Assembly: GCA_903858185.1 (NCBI GenBank)
Contig: CAIOHT010000076.1
Coordinates: forward strand, 1 to 53,237
Direction of reading: 5' to 3'
Length of the DNA: 53,237 nucleotides
Origin: an uncultured Caulobacterales bacterium
Lineage (GTDB): Bacteria; Pseudomonadota; Alphaproteobacteria; Caulobacterales; Caulobacteraceae
Position 1 is the first letter of the stretch; each line of letters begins with the position of its first letter. The notes under the pieces are model-generated. The model was given only the letters and a program-made list of their open reading frames with translations, was not told where the DNA came from and did no database searches. The position numbers were made by a program, and so were the translations under genes. This document shows positions 9,348 through 17,451 of the stretch, in pieces.

Positions 9348-10676
9348 CTACTTGCCGATACAGAAGGTCGCGAAGACCCGATCGAGCACGGCCTCCGGGT
9401 TGACCGACCCCACAATCCGGCCGAGCGCCCGGATCGCCAGGCGCAGGTTCTCCACCGCCAGTTCAGGCTCCATCTGCACAAGAGCGGCTTCGATCTGATC
9501 GGCGGCTTCCAACAGTCCATCGCGATGGCGCCGCCGGGTCGCGGCCGGCGCTTCGCCGCCCGCCAGAACCTCGATGACGCGGTTCTCCAACCACGACCGG
9601 ACATCGTCAGCGCCGGCCGACGCGACTGAAAGGCTCAGGATCCGCATCCCCGCCGCCTCGGCCTCCGCGAGAACGCCAGCCGCGTCGGCGCCCGGCGGAA
9701 GATCCGACTTGTTCAGGACGCAAAGATCGCCGGCCCGGATTTCGAGCTTCGCCCGGCGCCAGCTGCCGTCTGATGCACTGCCGTCCACGACCCAGACCCG
9801 CAGGTCCGCATCGCGCGCCCAGGCTTCCGCCCGGCGGACGCCCTCGGCCTCGATCTCGTCGTCCGTATCCCGAACGCCGGCGGTGTCAGCCACAAGCACC
9901 TTGTAGCCGGCGATGATGAGGGGAGCCTCGATGACGTCGCGGGTGGTTCCCGGCGTCGCCGTAACGATCGCCGCGTCCCGACCGAGCAGGCCGTTGAGAA
10001 GGCTGCTCTTGCCGGCGTTCGGCGCGCCGATCAGCGCGATCCGGTATCCCTCGCGTATCCGCCGTCCACGCTCGGCGTCCCCGATTCCCCGCCGTATCTC
10101 CCGCAGAACGTCCCGCAGCGTGTAGCGCGCCTGCTCCACCGTATCGGTCTGAAGATCTTCATCCGGAAAATCGACGGCCGCCTCGAAATAGGCCAGCGCC
10201 TCGATGAGCCGCTCCCGCCAGCGGGCCATTGCCGGCGACTCCAGCTGACGAACCGCCTGCATGGCCTGGGCGGCCGTCTCGGCGTCGATCAGGTCGGCGA
10301 CCGCCTCGGCCTGGACCAGATCCAGCTTGCCGTGCTCGAACGCCCTGCGGGTGAACTCGCCCGGCTCGGCAAGCCTCAGCCCGAGATCCAGCAGGGCGTT
10401 GATCAGACTATCGACCACGGCGATCCCGCCGTGGAGATGAAACTCGGCGCAGTCCTCGCCGGTGTAGCTGCTGGGGCCGGGGAACCAGAGCACAAGGCCC
10501 TTGTCGATCGGCTTGCCTTCGACACCCTGCAGCCCTCGCAAGGTGGCTCGTCGTGGCGTCGGCGCTCCCCGGGCGATGACCCGAAGGACACGTTCGGCCT
10601 CCGGTCCTGACACGCGGACGACCGCCAGCGCCGCCCGCCCCGGTGCGGTAGCGAGCGCAAAGATGGTGTCGGTCAT
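9348..10676 (-). CDS. mnmE: tRNA modification GTPase MnmE
   Basis: GTPase partner of MnmG in wobble-uridine modification. The 442-residue product has the N-terminal tetrahydrofolate-binding domain (about 1-115), a helical domain, and an inserted G domain with P-loop GAPNAGKSS at 217-225 and DTAG switch II. The C-terminal catalytic motif FCIGK forms the last five residues. ATG 10676 overlaps the stop of the upstream small gene as ATGA, indicating translational coupling. Separation from mnmG is about 116 bp and contains parS site 2. Confidence 0.98.
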   Translation of the reverse strand: MTDTIFALATAPGRAALAVVRVSGPEAERVLRVIARGAPTPRRATLRGLQGVEGKPIDKGLVLWFPGPSSYTGEDCAEFHLHGGIAVVDSLINALLDLGLRLAEPGEFTRRAFEHGKLDLVQAEAVADLIDAETAAQAMQAVRQLESPAMARWRERLIEALAYFEAAVDFPDEDLQTDTVEQARYTLRDVLREIRRGIGDAERGRRIREGYRIALIGAPNAGKSSLLNGLLGRDAAIVTATPGTTRDVIEAPLIIAGYKVLVADTAGVRDTDDEIEAEGVRRAEAWARDADLRVWVVDGSASDGSWRRAKLEIRAGDLCVLNKSDLPPGADAAGVLAEAEAAGMRILSLSVASAGADDVRSWLENRVIEVLAGGEAPAATRRRHRDGLLEAADQIEAALVQMEPELAVENLRLAIRALGRIVGSVNPEAVLDRVFATFCIGK

Positions 10677-10927
10677 TCCGGCGGCTTGGTCCCGAACGCC
10701 GAGCCCGAGGCCGCAGCGGTCATCAGTTTGCGGAACTGCTCCGTCGCGCCGGTGCCGAAGCTCATCCAACTCTTCATCAACTCGTCGGGCGCCAGAGCCG
10801 CCATATTGGTGTCCATGCGTTTCTTCATCTCGTTCACGAGATGGTCGTTCAGGCCGCTGACATCCGGCAGGCCCAGGAAGGTGCGGGCTTCAACCGGATC
10901 GCATTCGATATTGATCGTGACCTTCAT
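10673..10927 (-). CDS. Small DUF6489 family protein
   Basis: An 84-residue acidic, methionine-rich protein (MKVTINIECDPVEARTFLGLP, then a helical stretch with repeated Met). It matches my memory of the DUF6489 family found next to mnmE in Caulobacterales and sphingomonads. The helical, hydrophobic-spotted middle is reminiscent of small phasin-like proteins, but that is only a resemblance. No signal peptide or membrane segment is seen. It is first in the minus-strand operon leading into mnmE, with a 4-bp ATGA overlap. Function unknown. Confidence 0.75.
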   Translation of the reverse strand: MKVTINIECDPVEARTFLGLPDVSGLNDHLVNEMKKRMDTNMAALAPDELMKSWMSFGTGATEQFRKLMTAAASGSAFGTKPPE

Positions 10928-11021
10928 GGGTCTTCCTTGATGGCGCGTCCCACGACTTTGTTATGGGCGAACGCAGGTCCGGCGCGCTAACACGCAGCGC
11001 AACAGACGGGAGATTACGACG

Positions 11022-11720
11022 ATGAGCGGAGAACGCCTCACCATCAAGACGCCGGATGGCGACTTTTCAGCCTATGTCGCGAGGCCGGCCGCCGCCAGCG
11101 CGCCTGCCGTCGTGGTGATCCAGGAGATCTTCGGCGTCAATGCCGTGATGCGCGAGACCGCCGACTGGCTCGCGAGCGAAGGCTATCTGGCCATCTGCCC
11201 GGACCTGTTCTGGCGTATCGAGCCGGGCATCGACATCACTGACAAGTCAAAGGCCGAGTGGGATCGGGCGTTCGAACTGTTCGGCCTGTTCGACGCGGAG
11301 AAGGGCGTTACCGACATCGCCGCGACAATCGACGCGATCCGCGCTGACGCCGGCTGCAGCGGCAAGGTCGGGGCGGTCGGCTACTGCCTCGGCGGCAAGA
11401 TGGCCTACCTGACCGCCGCCCGCACGGACACCGACGGGTCGGTTTCCTACTACGGTGTGGGTCTGGACGCCCTGACGGCTGAAGCGGGATCCATCCGCAA
11501 GCCGCTGATGCTGCACATCGCCGGTGAGGACGGCTTCGTCCCGAAGGAAGCCCAGGCCGCCATTCACGCGGCGCTCGACGGCAATCCACTGGTAGCGATC
11601 CACGACTATCCGGGCCGCGATCACGCCTTCGCCCGGCAGGGCGGCGAGCACTACGACGCGGCCGACGCCGGCAAGGCCAATGCCCGGACGCTGGCCTTCT
11701 TCAAAGCGAACCTCGGCTGA
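11022..11720 (+). CDS. Dienelactone hydrolase family protein
   Basis: Cytosolic alpha/beta hydrolase of 232 residues. Catalytic triad Cys122 (GYCLGG), Asp170 (GEDGFV) and His201 (RDHAF) are all visible, and Glu36 (QEIFG) corresponds to the residue that activates the cysteine in dienelactone hydrolase. The fold suggests hydrolysis of lactones or carboxylic esters; the natural substrate cannot be read from sequence. GGGAG at 11008-11012 precedes the ATG. The stop overlaps the start of the following quinone oxidoreductase (TGATG), so both are probably made together. The 94-bp gap to the left is a divergent promoter region with the DUF6489-mnmE operon. Confidence 0.9.
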   Translation: MSGERLTIKTPDGDFSAYVARPAAASAPAVVVIQEIFGVNAVMRETADWLASEGYLAICPDLFWRIEPGIDITDKSKAEWDRAFELFGLFDAEKGVTDIAATIDAIRADAGCSGKVGAVGYCLGGKMAYLTAARTDTDGSVSYYGVGLDALTAEAGSIRKPLMLHIAGEDGFVPKEAQAAIHAALDGNPLVAIHDYPGRDHAFARQGGEHYDAADAGKANARTLAFFKANLG

Positions 11721-12691
11721 TGCTGGCGATCCAGGCAGTCCGGGCCGGCGGGCCGGAGGTTCTCGAGGCGGTCGATCTGCCCGTTCCAGCACCCGGGCCG
11801 GGCGAAATCCTGATCCGTCACGAAGCAATCGGTCTCAACTTTATCGACACCTACCAGCGGACCGGCCTCTATCCTGTCCGGCTTCCTGCGGTGCTCGGAC
11901 TGGAAGGCGCCGGCGTCGTCGAGGCTGTAGGTGAGGGGGTTACCCGGTTTGTTCCGGGCGATCGCGCCGCCTACGGCAACGGCCCCCTGGGCGCCTATGC
12001 CGAGTTTCACCTGGTGCCGGCGGGCAGGGCCGTGAAGATTCCCGCAGCGATCAGCAGCCAGACAGCCGCCGCCGCCATGCTCAAGGGCATGACCGCCGAG
12101 TTTCTCCTGCGTCGATGCTATCCGGTCAAAAAGGGCGACGCGGTGCTGATCCACGCCGCAGCCGGTGGCGTCGGGACAATCCTGACCCAATGGGCCAAGG
12201 CGCTCGGCGCGACAGTGATCGCCACCGTCGGTTCCGCCGACAAGGCGGTACTGGCGACAGCGTCCGGCGCCGACGAGGTGATCCTGTATCGCGACGAGGA
12301 CGTCGCCGCCCGCGTGAAGGCGATCACCGGCGGCGCAGGGGTGCGCGTGGCCTATGACGGCGTCGGGGCCGACACCCTCGAGGCCAGCCTTGGCAGTCTT
12401 GGTCGGCGCGGCATGCTGGTCAGCTACGGCAACGCGTCCGGACCCGCGCCGGCGGTCGAACCGTTGCGCCTGTCACGGGGCGGCTCGCTGTTCCTGACGC
12501 GGCCGACGCTGTTTGATTATGTCGTCACGACGGAAGAACTCGACGAGAGCGCCGGCGCGCTGTTCGAGGTAATCGGCGCCGGCGCGGTGAAGATCGGGAT
12601 CGGCCAGACGTTTCCGCTCAGCCAGACCCGTCAGGCGCACGAAGCGCTCGAAGCCAGGGCGACAACGGGGTCGACGTTGCTGATCCCGTAG
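11720..12691 (+). CDS. NADPH:quinone oxidoreductase (Qor-like MDR family)
   Basis: Medium-chain dehydrogenase/reductase of the zinc-free quinone oxidoreductase type, 323 residues. The N-terminal GroES-like domain contains GLNFIDTYQRTGLYP and LGLEGAGVVEAVG. The Rossmann domain has the cofactor loop HAAAGGVGTILTQWAKALGA. The structural-zinc cysteines of alcohol dehydrogenases are absent, as expected for QOR. It probably reduces quinones by one electron, protecting against electrophiles. Translation is coupled to the dienelactone hydrolase (1-bp stop/start overlap). Confidence 0.9.
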   Translation: MLAIQAVRAGGPEVLEAVDLPVPAPGPGEILIRHEAIGLNFIDTYQRTGLYPVRLPAVLGLEGAGVVEAVGEGVTRFVPGDRAAYGNGPLGAYAEFHLVPAGRAVKIPAAISSQTAAAAMLKGMTAEFLLRRCYPVKKGDAVLIHAAAGGVGTILTQWAKALGATVIATVGSADKAVLATASGADEVILYRDEDVAARVKAITGGAGVRVAYDGVGADTLEASLGSLGRRGMLVSYGNASGPAPAVEPLRLSRGGSLFLTRPTLFDYVVTTEELDESAGALFEVIGAGAVKIGIGQTFPLSQTRQAHEALEARATTGSTLLIP

Positions 12692-12694
12692 GCA

Positions 12695-12715
12695 ACTCCG
12701 CCATCGCGGCGGAGT
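12695..12715. terminator. Hairpin between convergent qor and rho
   Basis: ACTCCGCC and GGCGGAGT form an 8-bp stem around a 5-base loop, 3 bp after the qor stop. It is placed where a terminator serving two convergent genes would sit. There is no T-run after it on either strand, so intrinsic termination is not certain. Confidence 0.45.
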
Positions 12716-12755
12716 CGTCCTGATGCCTCGATGACCCACCTTGCTCCGGCGGGCC

Positions 12756-14174
12756 CTACGTGTTCATGGACTGGAAGAAGTCGCCGTTGTTCTTCGACTG
12801 GCGCAGCTTGTCCATCAGGAACTCGATCGCGTCCTGGGCGCCCATCGGGTTCAGGATCCGGCGCAGGACGTAGGTCTTCTGCAGCTGGTCCTTCGGGGTG
12901 ATGAGCTCTTCCTTGCGCGTGCCTGACTTGAGGATGTCGATGGCCGGGAAGATGCGCTTGTCCGCGACCTTGCGGTCGAGGATGATTTCCGAGTTACCGG
13001 TGCCCTTGAACTCTTCGAAGATGACTTCATCCATCCGCGAGCCGGTGTCGATCAGGGCGGTGGCGATGATGGTCAGGCTGCCGCCTTCCTCCACATTGCG
13101 CGCGGCGCCGAAGAACCGCTTGGGCCGCTGCAGCGCGTTGGCGTCGACGCCGCCGGTCAGCACCTTGCCCGAGCTCGGCACGACGGTGTTGTAGGCCCGG
13201 CCGAGACGGGTGACGGAGTCGAGCAGGATGATCACGTCGCGCTTGTGCTCGACCAGGCGCTTGGCCTTTTCGATGACCATCTCGGCCACGGCGACGTGGC
13301 GGGTCGCCGGCTCGTCGAAGGTCGAGGAAATGACCTCGCCCTTCACCGTGCGCTGCATGTCCGTCACCTCTTCGGGCCGCTCATCGATGAGCAGCACAAT
13401 GAGGTAGCACTCGGGGTGATTGGCGGCGATCGACTTGGCGATGTTCTGCAGCATAACCGTCTTGCCGACCCGCGGAGGGGCGACGATCAGGCAGCGCTGG
13501 CCCTTGCCGAGCGGGGCGACGATATCGATGATCCGGCCGGAGCGGTCCTTGAGGGTCGGATCCTCGATTTCCATCGTCAGCCGCTCCTCGGGATAGAGCG
13601 GGGTCAGGTTGTCGAAGTGGACCTTGTGGCGGACGTTTTCCGGCGTTTCGAAGTTGATCTGTTCGACCGTCGTCAGGGCGAAGTAACGCTCGCCCTCGCG
13701 CGGCGCGCGGATGGCGCCCACGATGCTGTCGCCGGTGCGGATCCCGAACTTCCGGATCTGCGAGGGGCTGACGTAGATGTCGTCGGGGCCGGGGAGATAG
13801 TTGGCTTCCGGTGAGCGAAGGAAGCCGAATCCGTCAGGCAGCACCTCCATGGTGCCGGACCCGGAGATCTCGACGCCCTCCTCGGCGACGGTCTTCAGGA
13901 TCGCGAACATCATGTCCTGCTTGCGCATGGAATTGGCGTTCTCGACCTCGAGCTTTTCCGCCAGCGCCAGCAGGTCGGCCGGGGATTTCTCCTTCAGCTC
14001 CTGCAGCGACATGCGGGTGAGCCCCAGCTCGGCCACAACAGCGGCGATCTCGGAGCCGTCGTTCTCGGCGGCTTCCGCGGCTTCCGCCGCCGCTTCGGCG
14101 ACCTCGGCGGCGGTGGCGACCTCGACCGTGGTGTCGACTTCGGGTTCGTGGGACTCGGAGGTGTCTTCAGACAT
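12756..14174 (-). CDS. rho: Transcription termination factor Rho
   Basis: Hexameric RNA-dependent ATPase that terminates transcription and silences untranslated RNA. The 472-residue product is longer than E. coli Rho (419), mainly because of an acidic, Ala/Glu-rich N-terminal extension of about 50 residues. The Rho N-terminal helix bundle follows ([21 protein letters not shown] from 52), then the cold-shock RNA-binding fold with DGFGFLRS (114-121). Walker A APPRVGKT is near 232-239, followed by [13 protein letters not shown] and the Q/R loops. ATG 14174 begins MSEDTSES. The 261-bp leader upstream is unusually long for this operon and could carry autoregulation. Confidence 0.98.
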   Translation of the reverse strand: MSEDTSESHEPEVDTTVEVATAAEVAEAAAEAAEAAENDGSEIAAVVAELGLTRMSLQELKEKSPADLLALAEKLEVENANSMRKQDMMFAILKTVAEEGVEISGSGTMEVLPDGFGFLRSPEANYLPGPDDIYVSPSQIRKFGIRTGDSIVGAIRAPREGERYFALTTVEQINFETPENVRHKVHFDNLTPLYPEERLTMEIEDPTLKDRSGRIIDIVAPLGKGQRCLIVAPPRVGKTVMLQNIAKSIAANHPECYLIVLLIDERPEEVTDMQRTVKGEVISSTFDEPATRHVAVAEMVIEKAKRLVEHKRDVIILLDSVTRLGRAYNTVVPSSGKVLTGGVDANALQRPKRFFGAARNVEEGGSLTIIATALIDTGSRMDEVIFEEFKGTGNSEIILDRKVADKRIFPAIDILKSGTRKEELITPKDQLQKTYVLRRILNPMGAQDAIEFLMDKLRQSKNNGDFFQSMNT

Positions 14175-14435
14175 GGATAGACTCTGGGCGTGCGGGCGCG
14201 AACGCCCGTCTCTGGAAACTTGTGCCGGACGGATCGATAAGGACCCGGGGCGGCGATGGAAAGCGCCTTGCAGGGCGCCGGACGTCATTCTGGGGGGCCG
14301 TCCCATGGGCGCTCCGTCGATCGGGCGCGGGTCCGGCGAAAAGGCGGGAATGCCGAACGGAACGCCCGACATCTGAGGGATGGGAAACACACCGGGCCTG
14401 CCGCGTCAAGGAATCCGTTCAGGCCCGTCGCCTGA
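14175..14435 (-). other. rho leader / hemJ-rho intergenic region
   Basis: There are 261 bp between the hemJ stop and the rho start. I see no supported gene. On the rho-sense strand the region contains GC-rich self-complementary patches near the start codon (GGGCGTT and AACGCCC-type segments around 14190-14210). In other bacteria rho is autoregulated by Rho-dependent attenuation in its leader, so this stretch may hold a rut site and the rho promoter. I cannot place either confidently. Confidence 0.35.
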
Positions 14436-14885
14436 TCAGCGGGCCAGGAACTCCGTGGTGACGGCAAGAACCATGACGATCGCGGCGAGGAACGGCAGCT
14501 CGTTGGTCATCCGCCAGAACCTCGCCGACCGGGTGTTGGTTCCGTTGGCGAATCTCTTGCGGGCGCCGGCGAGGAAGCCATGCCAGCTGGTCAGGAACAG
14601 CACGCCGGCCAGCTTGACCCACATCCAGGGCTGGCTGAGCACATCAGGACGCGCCGCCATGAGGCTGATCCCGAGCAGCCAGGTCAGGATCATCGCCGGG
14701 TTGATGATGATCCGCAGGAGCTTGAGCTCCATCGTCTGGAACGTGGTGTCCAGCTCCGAGCCCGCTGTCGCACCCGCGTGGTAGACGTACAGCCGCGGCA
14801 GGTAGAGCATCCCCGCCATCCAGGCGATCACAGCGATGATGTGAAGGCCGCGCAGCAGATTGTAGTTGTCGGCGAACCAGGTCAT
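14436..14885 (-). CDS. hemJ: Protoporphyrinogen IX oxidase HemJ
   Basis: Small integral membrane protein of 149 residues from the HemJ (UPF0093) family. It oxidises protoporphyrinogen IX to protoporphyrin IX, the step before iron insertion. Four hydrophobic segments are visible. The family-typical histidine is in LRGLHIIAVIAWMAGMLYLP (His15), and RLYVYH and a Lys/Arg-containing KLLRIIINP follow. ATG 14885 overlaps the hemH stop as ATGA, giving a heme cluster that supplies the two last steps together. A longer upstream reading frame overlaps hemH and was not used. Confidence 0.9.
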   Translation of the reverse strand: MTWFADNYNLLRGLHIIAVIAWMAGMLYLPRLYVYHAGATAGSELDTTFQTMELKLLRIIINPAMILTWLLGISLMAARPDVLSQPWMWVKLAGVLFLTSWHGFLAGARKRFANGTNTRSARFWRMTNELPFLAAIVMVLAVTTEFLAR

Positions 14886-15913
14886 GCGGCGAGCTCCGTT
14901 CGGGGGCATTTGCCAAAGCCGGAGCAAGCATAACCTGCGGCCGGCGCGGTTCCCAGACGGTCGAGTGATGACAACACCAGACCCGCCAGGCCCTCGATGA
15001 ACGTCCCCGCGAGGCTGAGCGCCGGGACCCGCACATAGGCCGGACAACCGGCTTCACGGGCCAGCTCACCGTACTCGTGGTCAAGCTCCACCAGCGTCTC
15101 GACGTGCTCGGACACAAAGGCAATCGGGGTGACGATCAGCGCCAGGCCTTCAGCGGCTGCAGAGCGGATTTCATCATCCGTAGACGGACCAATCCACTTC
15201 ATCGGTCCTACCCGGCTCTGATAGCAGACCTTCCAGTCCCAGCCGTCGCCCAGTTCGGCCGCCACCGCGCCGCAGGTGGCCTCGATCTGCGCCTGGTACG
15301 GATCGCCCTGTTTGACGACCTTCTCCGGCAGGCCATGCGCGGAGAACAGCAGCCGGACCGGTCCCGTGTGACCGGCAGCACGCCAGCTGTCGCGGATCAG
15401 TCTGGCGTGCGCCTCAACCAGGCCCCGCTCGACCGGATAGCAGCAGATTGTCCGCACCTTGCCCGGACCCCTGTAGGTTTCGCGCCAGGCCTTGGCGGAA
15501 GACCCCGTCGTGGTGGTCGAGAACTGTGGATAGAGCGGCAACAGGACGATCTCATCCGGCGCCCAGGCCGCGACGTCTGTCGCGGTTTCATCAGTCATCG
15601 GATGCCAGTAGCGCATGGCGATGAAGCAGCGGACCTCGTCCTCCGGCGCCCGCGTCTTCAGCACCGCTTCCAGCGCCGCCGCCTGTTTGCGGGTTTCGGG
15701 CAGAAGCGGTGAGCCCCCGCCCATCAGCGCGTAGTTGGCCTTGGCGGACTCCTCACGACGACTGGAGATCAGCTTCGCTACGGCCGTCCGCAGGATCCCG
15801 GGCAGACCGATGATGGCCGGGTCATTGAACAGGTTGAAAAGGAACGGCCTGACCGCATCCGGACCATCTGGTCCGCCGAGGTTGAACAGGACGATGGCGA
15901 TCCGGCGGCTCAT
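14882..15913 (-). CDS. hemH: Ferrochelatase
   Basis: Inserts Fe2+ into protoporphyrin IX to make protoheme. The 343-residue product begins RRIAIVLFNLGGPDGPDAV, the usual ferrochelatase start. Catalytic His193 is in FSAHGLPEKV, and FVSEHVETL is a second signature. Caulobacter ferrochelatase is known to carry a [2Fe-2S] cluster with a cysteine-containing C-terminal tail. Here the tail is GYACSGFGKCP, and an internal Cys pair lies at 157-158. That is consistent with a cluster, but the full ligand set cannot be proven by eye. ATG 15913 overlaps the hemE stop (ATGA) and the gene's own stop overlaps hemJ, so the three are translationally coupled. Confidence 0.96.
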   Translation of the reverse strand: MSRRIAIVLFNLGGPDGPDAVRPFLFNLFNDPAIIGLPGILRTAVAKLISSRREESAKANYALMGGGSPLLPETRKQAAALEAVLKTRAPEDEVRCFIAMRYWHPMTDETATDVAAWAPDEIVLLPLYPQFSTTTTGSSAKAWRETYRGPGKVRTICCYPVERGLVEAHARLIRDSWRAAGHTGPVRLLFSAHGLPEKVVKQGDPYQAQIEATCGAVAAELGDGWDWKVCYQSRVGPMKWIGPSTDDEIRSAAAEGLALIVTPIAFVSEHVETLVELDHEYGELAREAGCPAYVRVPALSLAGTFIEGLAGLVLSSLDRLGTAPAAGYACSGFGKCPRTELAA

Positions 15914-16941
15914 GCCTGGGTGATCCGTTTCAGCACCCGCTCCACATGCGGGATCGGCGTATCGAGGATGATCCCGTGGCCGAGATTGAAGATGTAGGGA
16001 CCGTCGCCCCACTGCTCGAGCAGCTCATCGACCCGCCGATCCAGCGCAGCGCCACCAGCCCGCAGCAGCAGGGGATCCAGCGCGCCCTGGATCGGCACCT
16101 TTTCCTGGATGCTTCTGCCCAGGGCGGCCGATGCCCCCGTATCGAGCGCCACGGCGTCCACGCCGACCGTATCGGCGTAGTGCTGGGCGAGGCTTCCTGC
16201 GCCGCGCGGGAAGCCGATCACCGGCGCCACGACATCAAGGCCGGCCAGACCATCCAGGATCGCCCTGTGGGGCTTGCAGACCAGCCGCTCGAACAGGTCT
16301 TCGGGGAGGCCTTCGGCCCAGCTCTCGAAGAGTTTGAGCACCTGGGCGCCGGCATCGACCTGCATGGCCAGATAGCGGACGGTCGACTGGACGATGATGT
16401 CCAGCAGTCGGTCCATCGCGGCCGGATGCTCATAGGCGAAGGTCCGGGCCTTGCTGCGGTCGGAGGAGCCGCCTTCGATCATATAGGTGGCGACCGTCCA
16501 TGGCGCGCCCGCGAAGCCGATCAGCGCCCGCTCAGGCTCCAGCACGCCGCGTACGCGGGTCAGGGTCTCACCCACGTTCAGCAGCTTGAAGGTCGAAGCC
16601 TCGATTTCGCCGGCAAGCCGGTCCAGGTCCGGCAGCGGCCCGAGCTTGGGGCCCTCACCGGCCTCGAACCAGACGTCCTGCCCCAGCGCCTGTGGCAAAA
16701 GCAGGATATCGGCGAACACGATCGCCGCGTCGAACGGGAAGCGCCGCATGGGCTGCAAGGTCGCCTCGGCCGCCTTTTCCGGGTTCAGGCAGAAGCTGAT
16801 GAAGTCCGGCGTCGTTGCGCGCAGGGCCCTGTACTCGGGCAGATATCGTCCAGCCTGGCGCATGAACCAGACAGGCGGGCGCTCAAGCGTCTCACCATCG
16901 AGCACGCGGAGCAGGCTTGGGATCACAGATTGGGTCATCAT
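15910..16941 (-). CDS. hemE: Uroporphyrinogen decarboxylase
   Basis: Converts uroporphyrinogen III to coproporphyrinogen III in heme synthesis. The 343-residue product carries the signature PPVWFMRQAGRYLPEYR (residues 22-38) that lines the active site, and the later GFAGAPWTVATYMIEGG. Two ATG codons are adjacent (16941 and 16938); either is possible. This is the first gene of hemE-hemH-hemJ. Its upstream region is the proposed origin, as in Caulobacter where hemE borders Cori and its promoters drive transcription through the origin. A perfect CtrA box lies 57 bp upstream of the start, so heme gene expression may be tied to the cell cycle. Confidence 0.97.
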   Translation of the reverse strand: MMTQSVIPSLLRVLDGETLERPPVWFMRQAGRYLPEYRALRATTPDFISFCLNPEKAAEATLQPMRRFPFDAAIVFADILLLPQALGQDVWFEAGEGPKLGPLPDLDRLAGEIEASTFKLLNVGETLTRVRGVLEPERALIGFAGAPWTVATYMIEGGSSDRSKARTFAYEHPAAMDRLLDIIVQSTVRYLAMQVDAGAQVLKLFESWAEGLPEDLFERLVCKPHRAILDGLAGLDVVAPVIGFPRGAGSLAQHYADTVGVDAVALDTGASAALGRSIQEKVPIQGALDPLLLRAGGAALDRRVDELLEQWGDGPYIFNLGHGIILDTPIPHVERVLKRITQA

Positions 16942-16997
16942 CGGTCTTGATAGAGCCCATCCATCCTGAGGCAAGTCCACCCGCCCTCTTTCAATCC

Positions 16998-17012
16998 TTA
17001 ATAAGAGATTAA
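16998..17012. promoter_or_regulatory. CtrA box 1
   Basis: TTAA, seven bases, TTAA: an exact match to the CtrA consensus, in the most AT-rich part of the origin region and 57 bp upstream of the hemE start. CtrA~P at such sites represses replication initiation in Caulobacter and may also control the hemE promoter. Confidence 0.85.
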
Positions 17013-17172
17013 GAAGGATGGGGTAGAGGCGGTAGGGCCGGGGCGCCAAGGGGATGAACCGCCGGCGCCGGCAGGAATTCAGCCCCGGAATCCAGGCCAT
17101 ACCCGCCTCCGTCCCCAGCCCGTCGGGGTCACTGTGAAGATCGGGGAGAAATCCGCGAGACTGCGGAATTCC

Positions 17173-17187
17173 TTAATGAAAGGTTAA
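17173..17187. promoter_or_regulatory. CtrA box 2
   Basis: Exact TTAA-N7-TTAA match in the middle of the origin region, followed after about 15 bp by the small hairpin CGGGT-GAAA-ACCCG. It is not close to either flanking start codon, so an origin role is more likely than promoter control. Confidence 0.85.
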
Positions 17188-17383
17188 TCGTCCAACGGGT
17201 GAAAACCCGGGCAGGAACGCCGTTCTTCAAACTCTGGGGACGGCTGGATATTCAGGCCAGCTGATTGCGGATCAAGCTGGGGATGGTCATACCGCAATCG
17301 CGTCCGGTCATCCCCGCGGCGCCCAGCCCGGCCCTACCGCGTGGGCGGCGGCTGTATGGATGCCCAAACGGCGCCCAGCAGGG

Positions 17384-17398
17384 TTAAGGCTTCGTTAA
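17384..17398. promoter_or_regulatory. CtrA box 3
   Basis: Exact TTAA-N7-TTAA match at the ppsR side of the origin. It ends four bases before the DnaA box-like sequence at 17403, an arrangement in which CtrA and DnaA binding could be mutually exclusive. Confidence 0.85.
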
Positions 17399-17402
17399 CG
17401 GC

Positions 17403-17411
17403 CTATCCACA
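17403..17411 (+). promoter_or_regulatory. DnaA box-like site
   Basis: CTATCCACA differs from the strong DnaA box TTATCCACA only at the first base. It is the best DnaA match I found in the intergenic region and lies 4 bp from CtrA box 3. Confidence 0.7.
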
Positions 17412-17451
17412 GGCTTGGTACCGGGCGCCGCGGCGCCCTATGAAGAAGGTG

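Larger units (their letters stand above)
16942..17451. other. Putative chromosome replication origin (Cori-like)
   Basis: About 510 bp between divergent hemE and ppsR with no supported gene. It contains three perfect TTAA-N7-TTAA CtrA boxes (16998, 17173, 17384) and a DnaA box-like CTATCCACA (17403-17411, one mismatch to TTATCCACA). Three TCCCCA/TGGGGA motifs of the weak DnaA-box type described for Caulobacter occur at 17112-17117, 17235-17240 and 17278-17283. One GANTC CcrM site is at 17088-17092. The segment around 16991-17016 is clearly AT-rich for this genome. Known Cori lies between these same two genes. Origin function is inferred from synteny plus motif density. Confidence 0.85.

Noticed and set aside
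17341..17451. ppsR extended upstream to 17341 with a GTG start
   Set aside because: The extra 37 residues would cover CtrA box 3 and the DnaA box and do not resemble the DUF299 family, which starts near FHIHLVSD.
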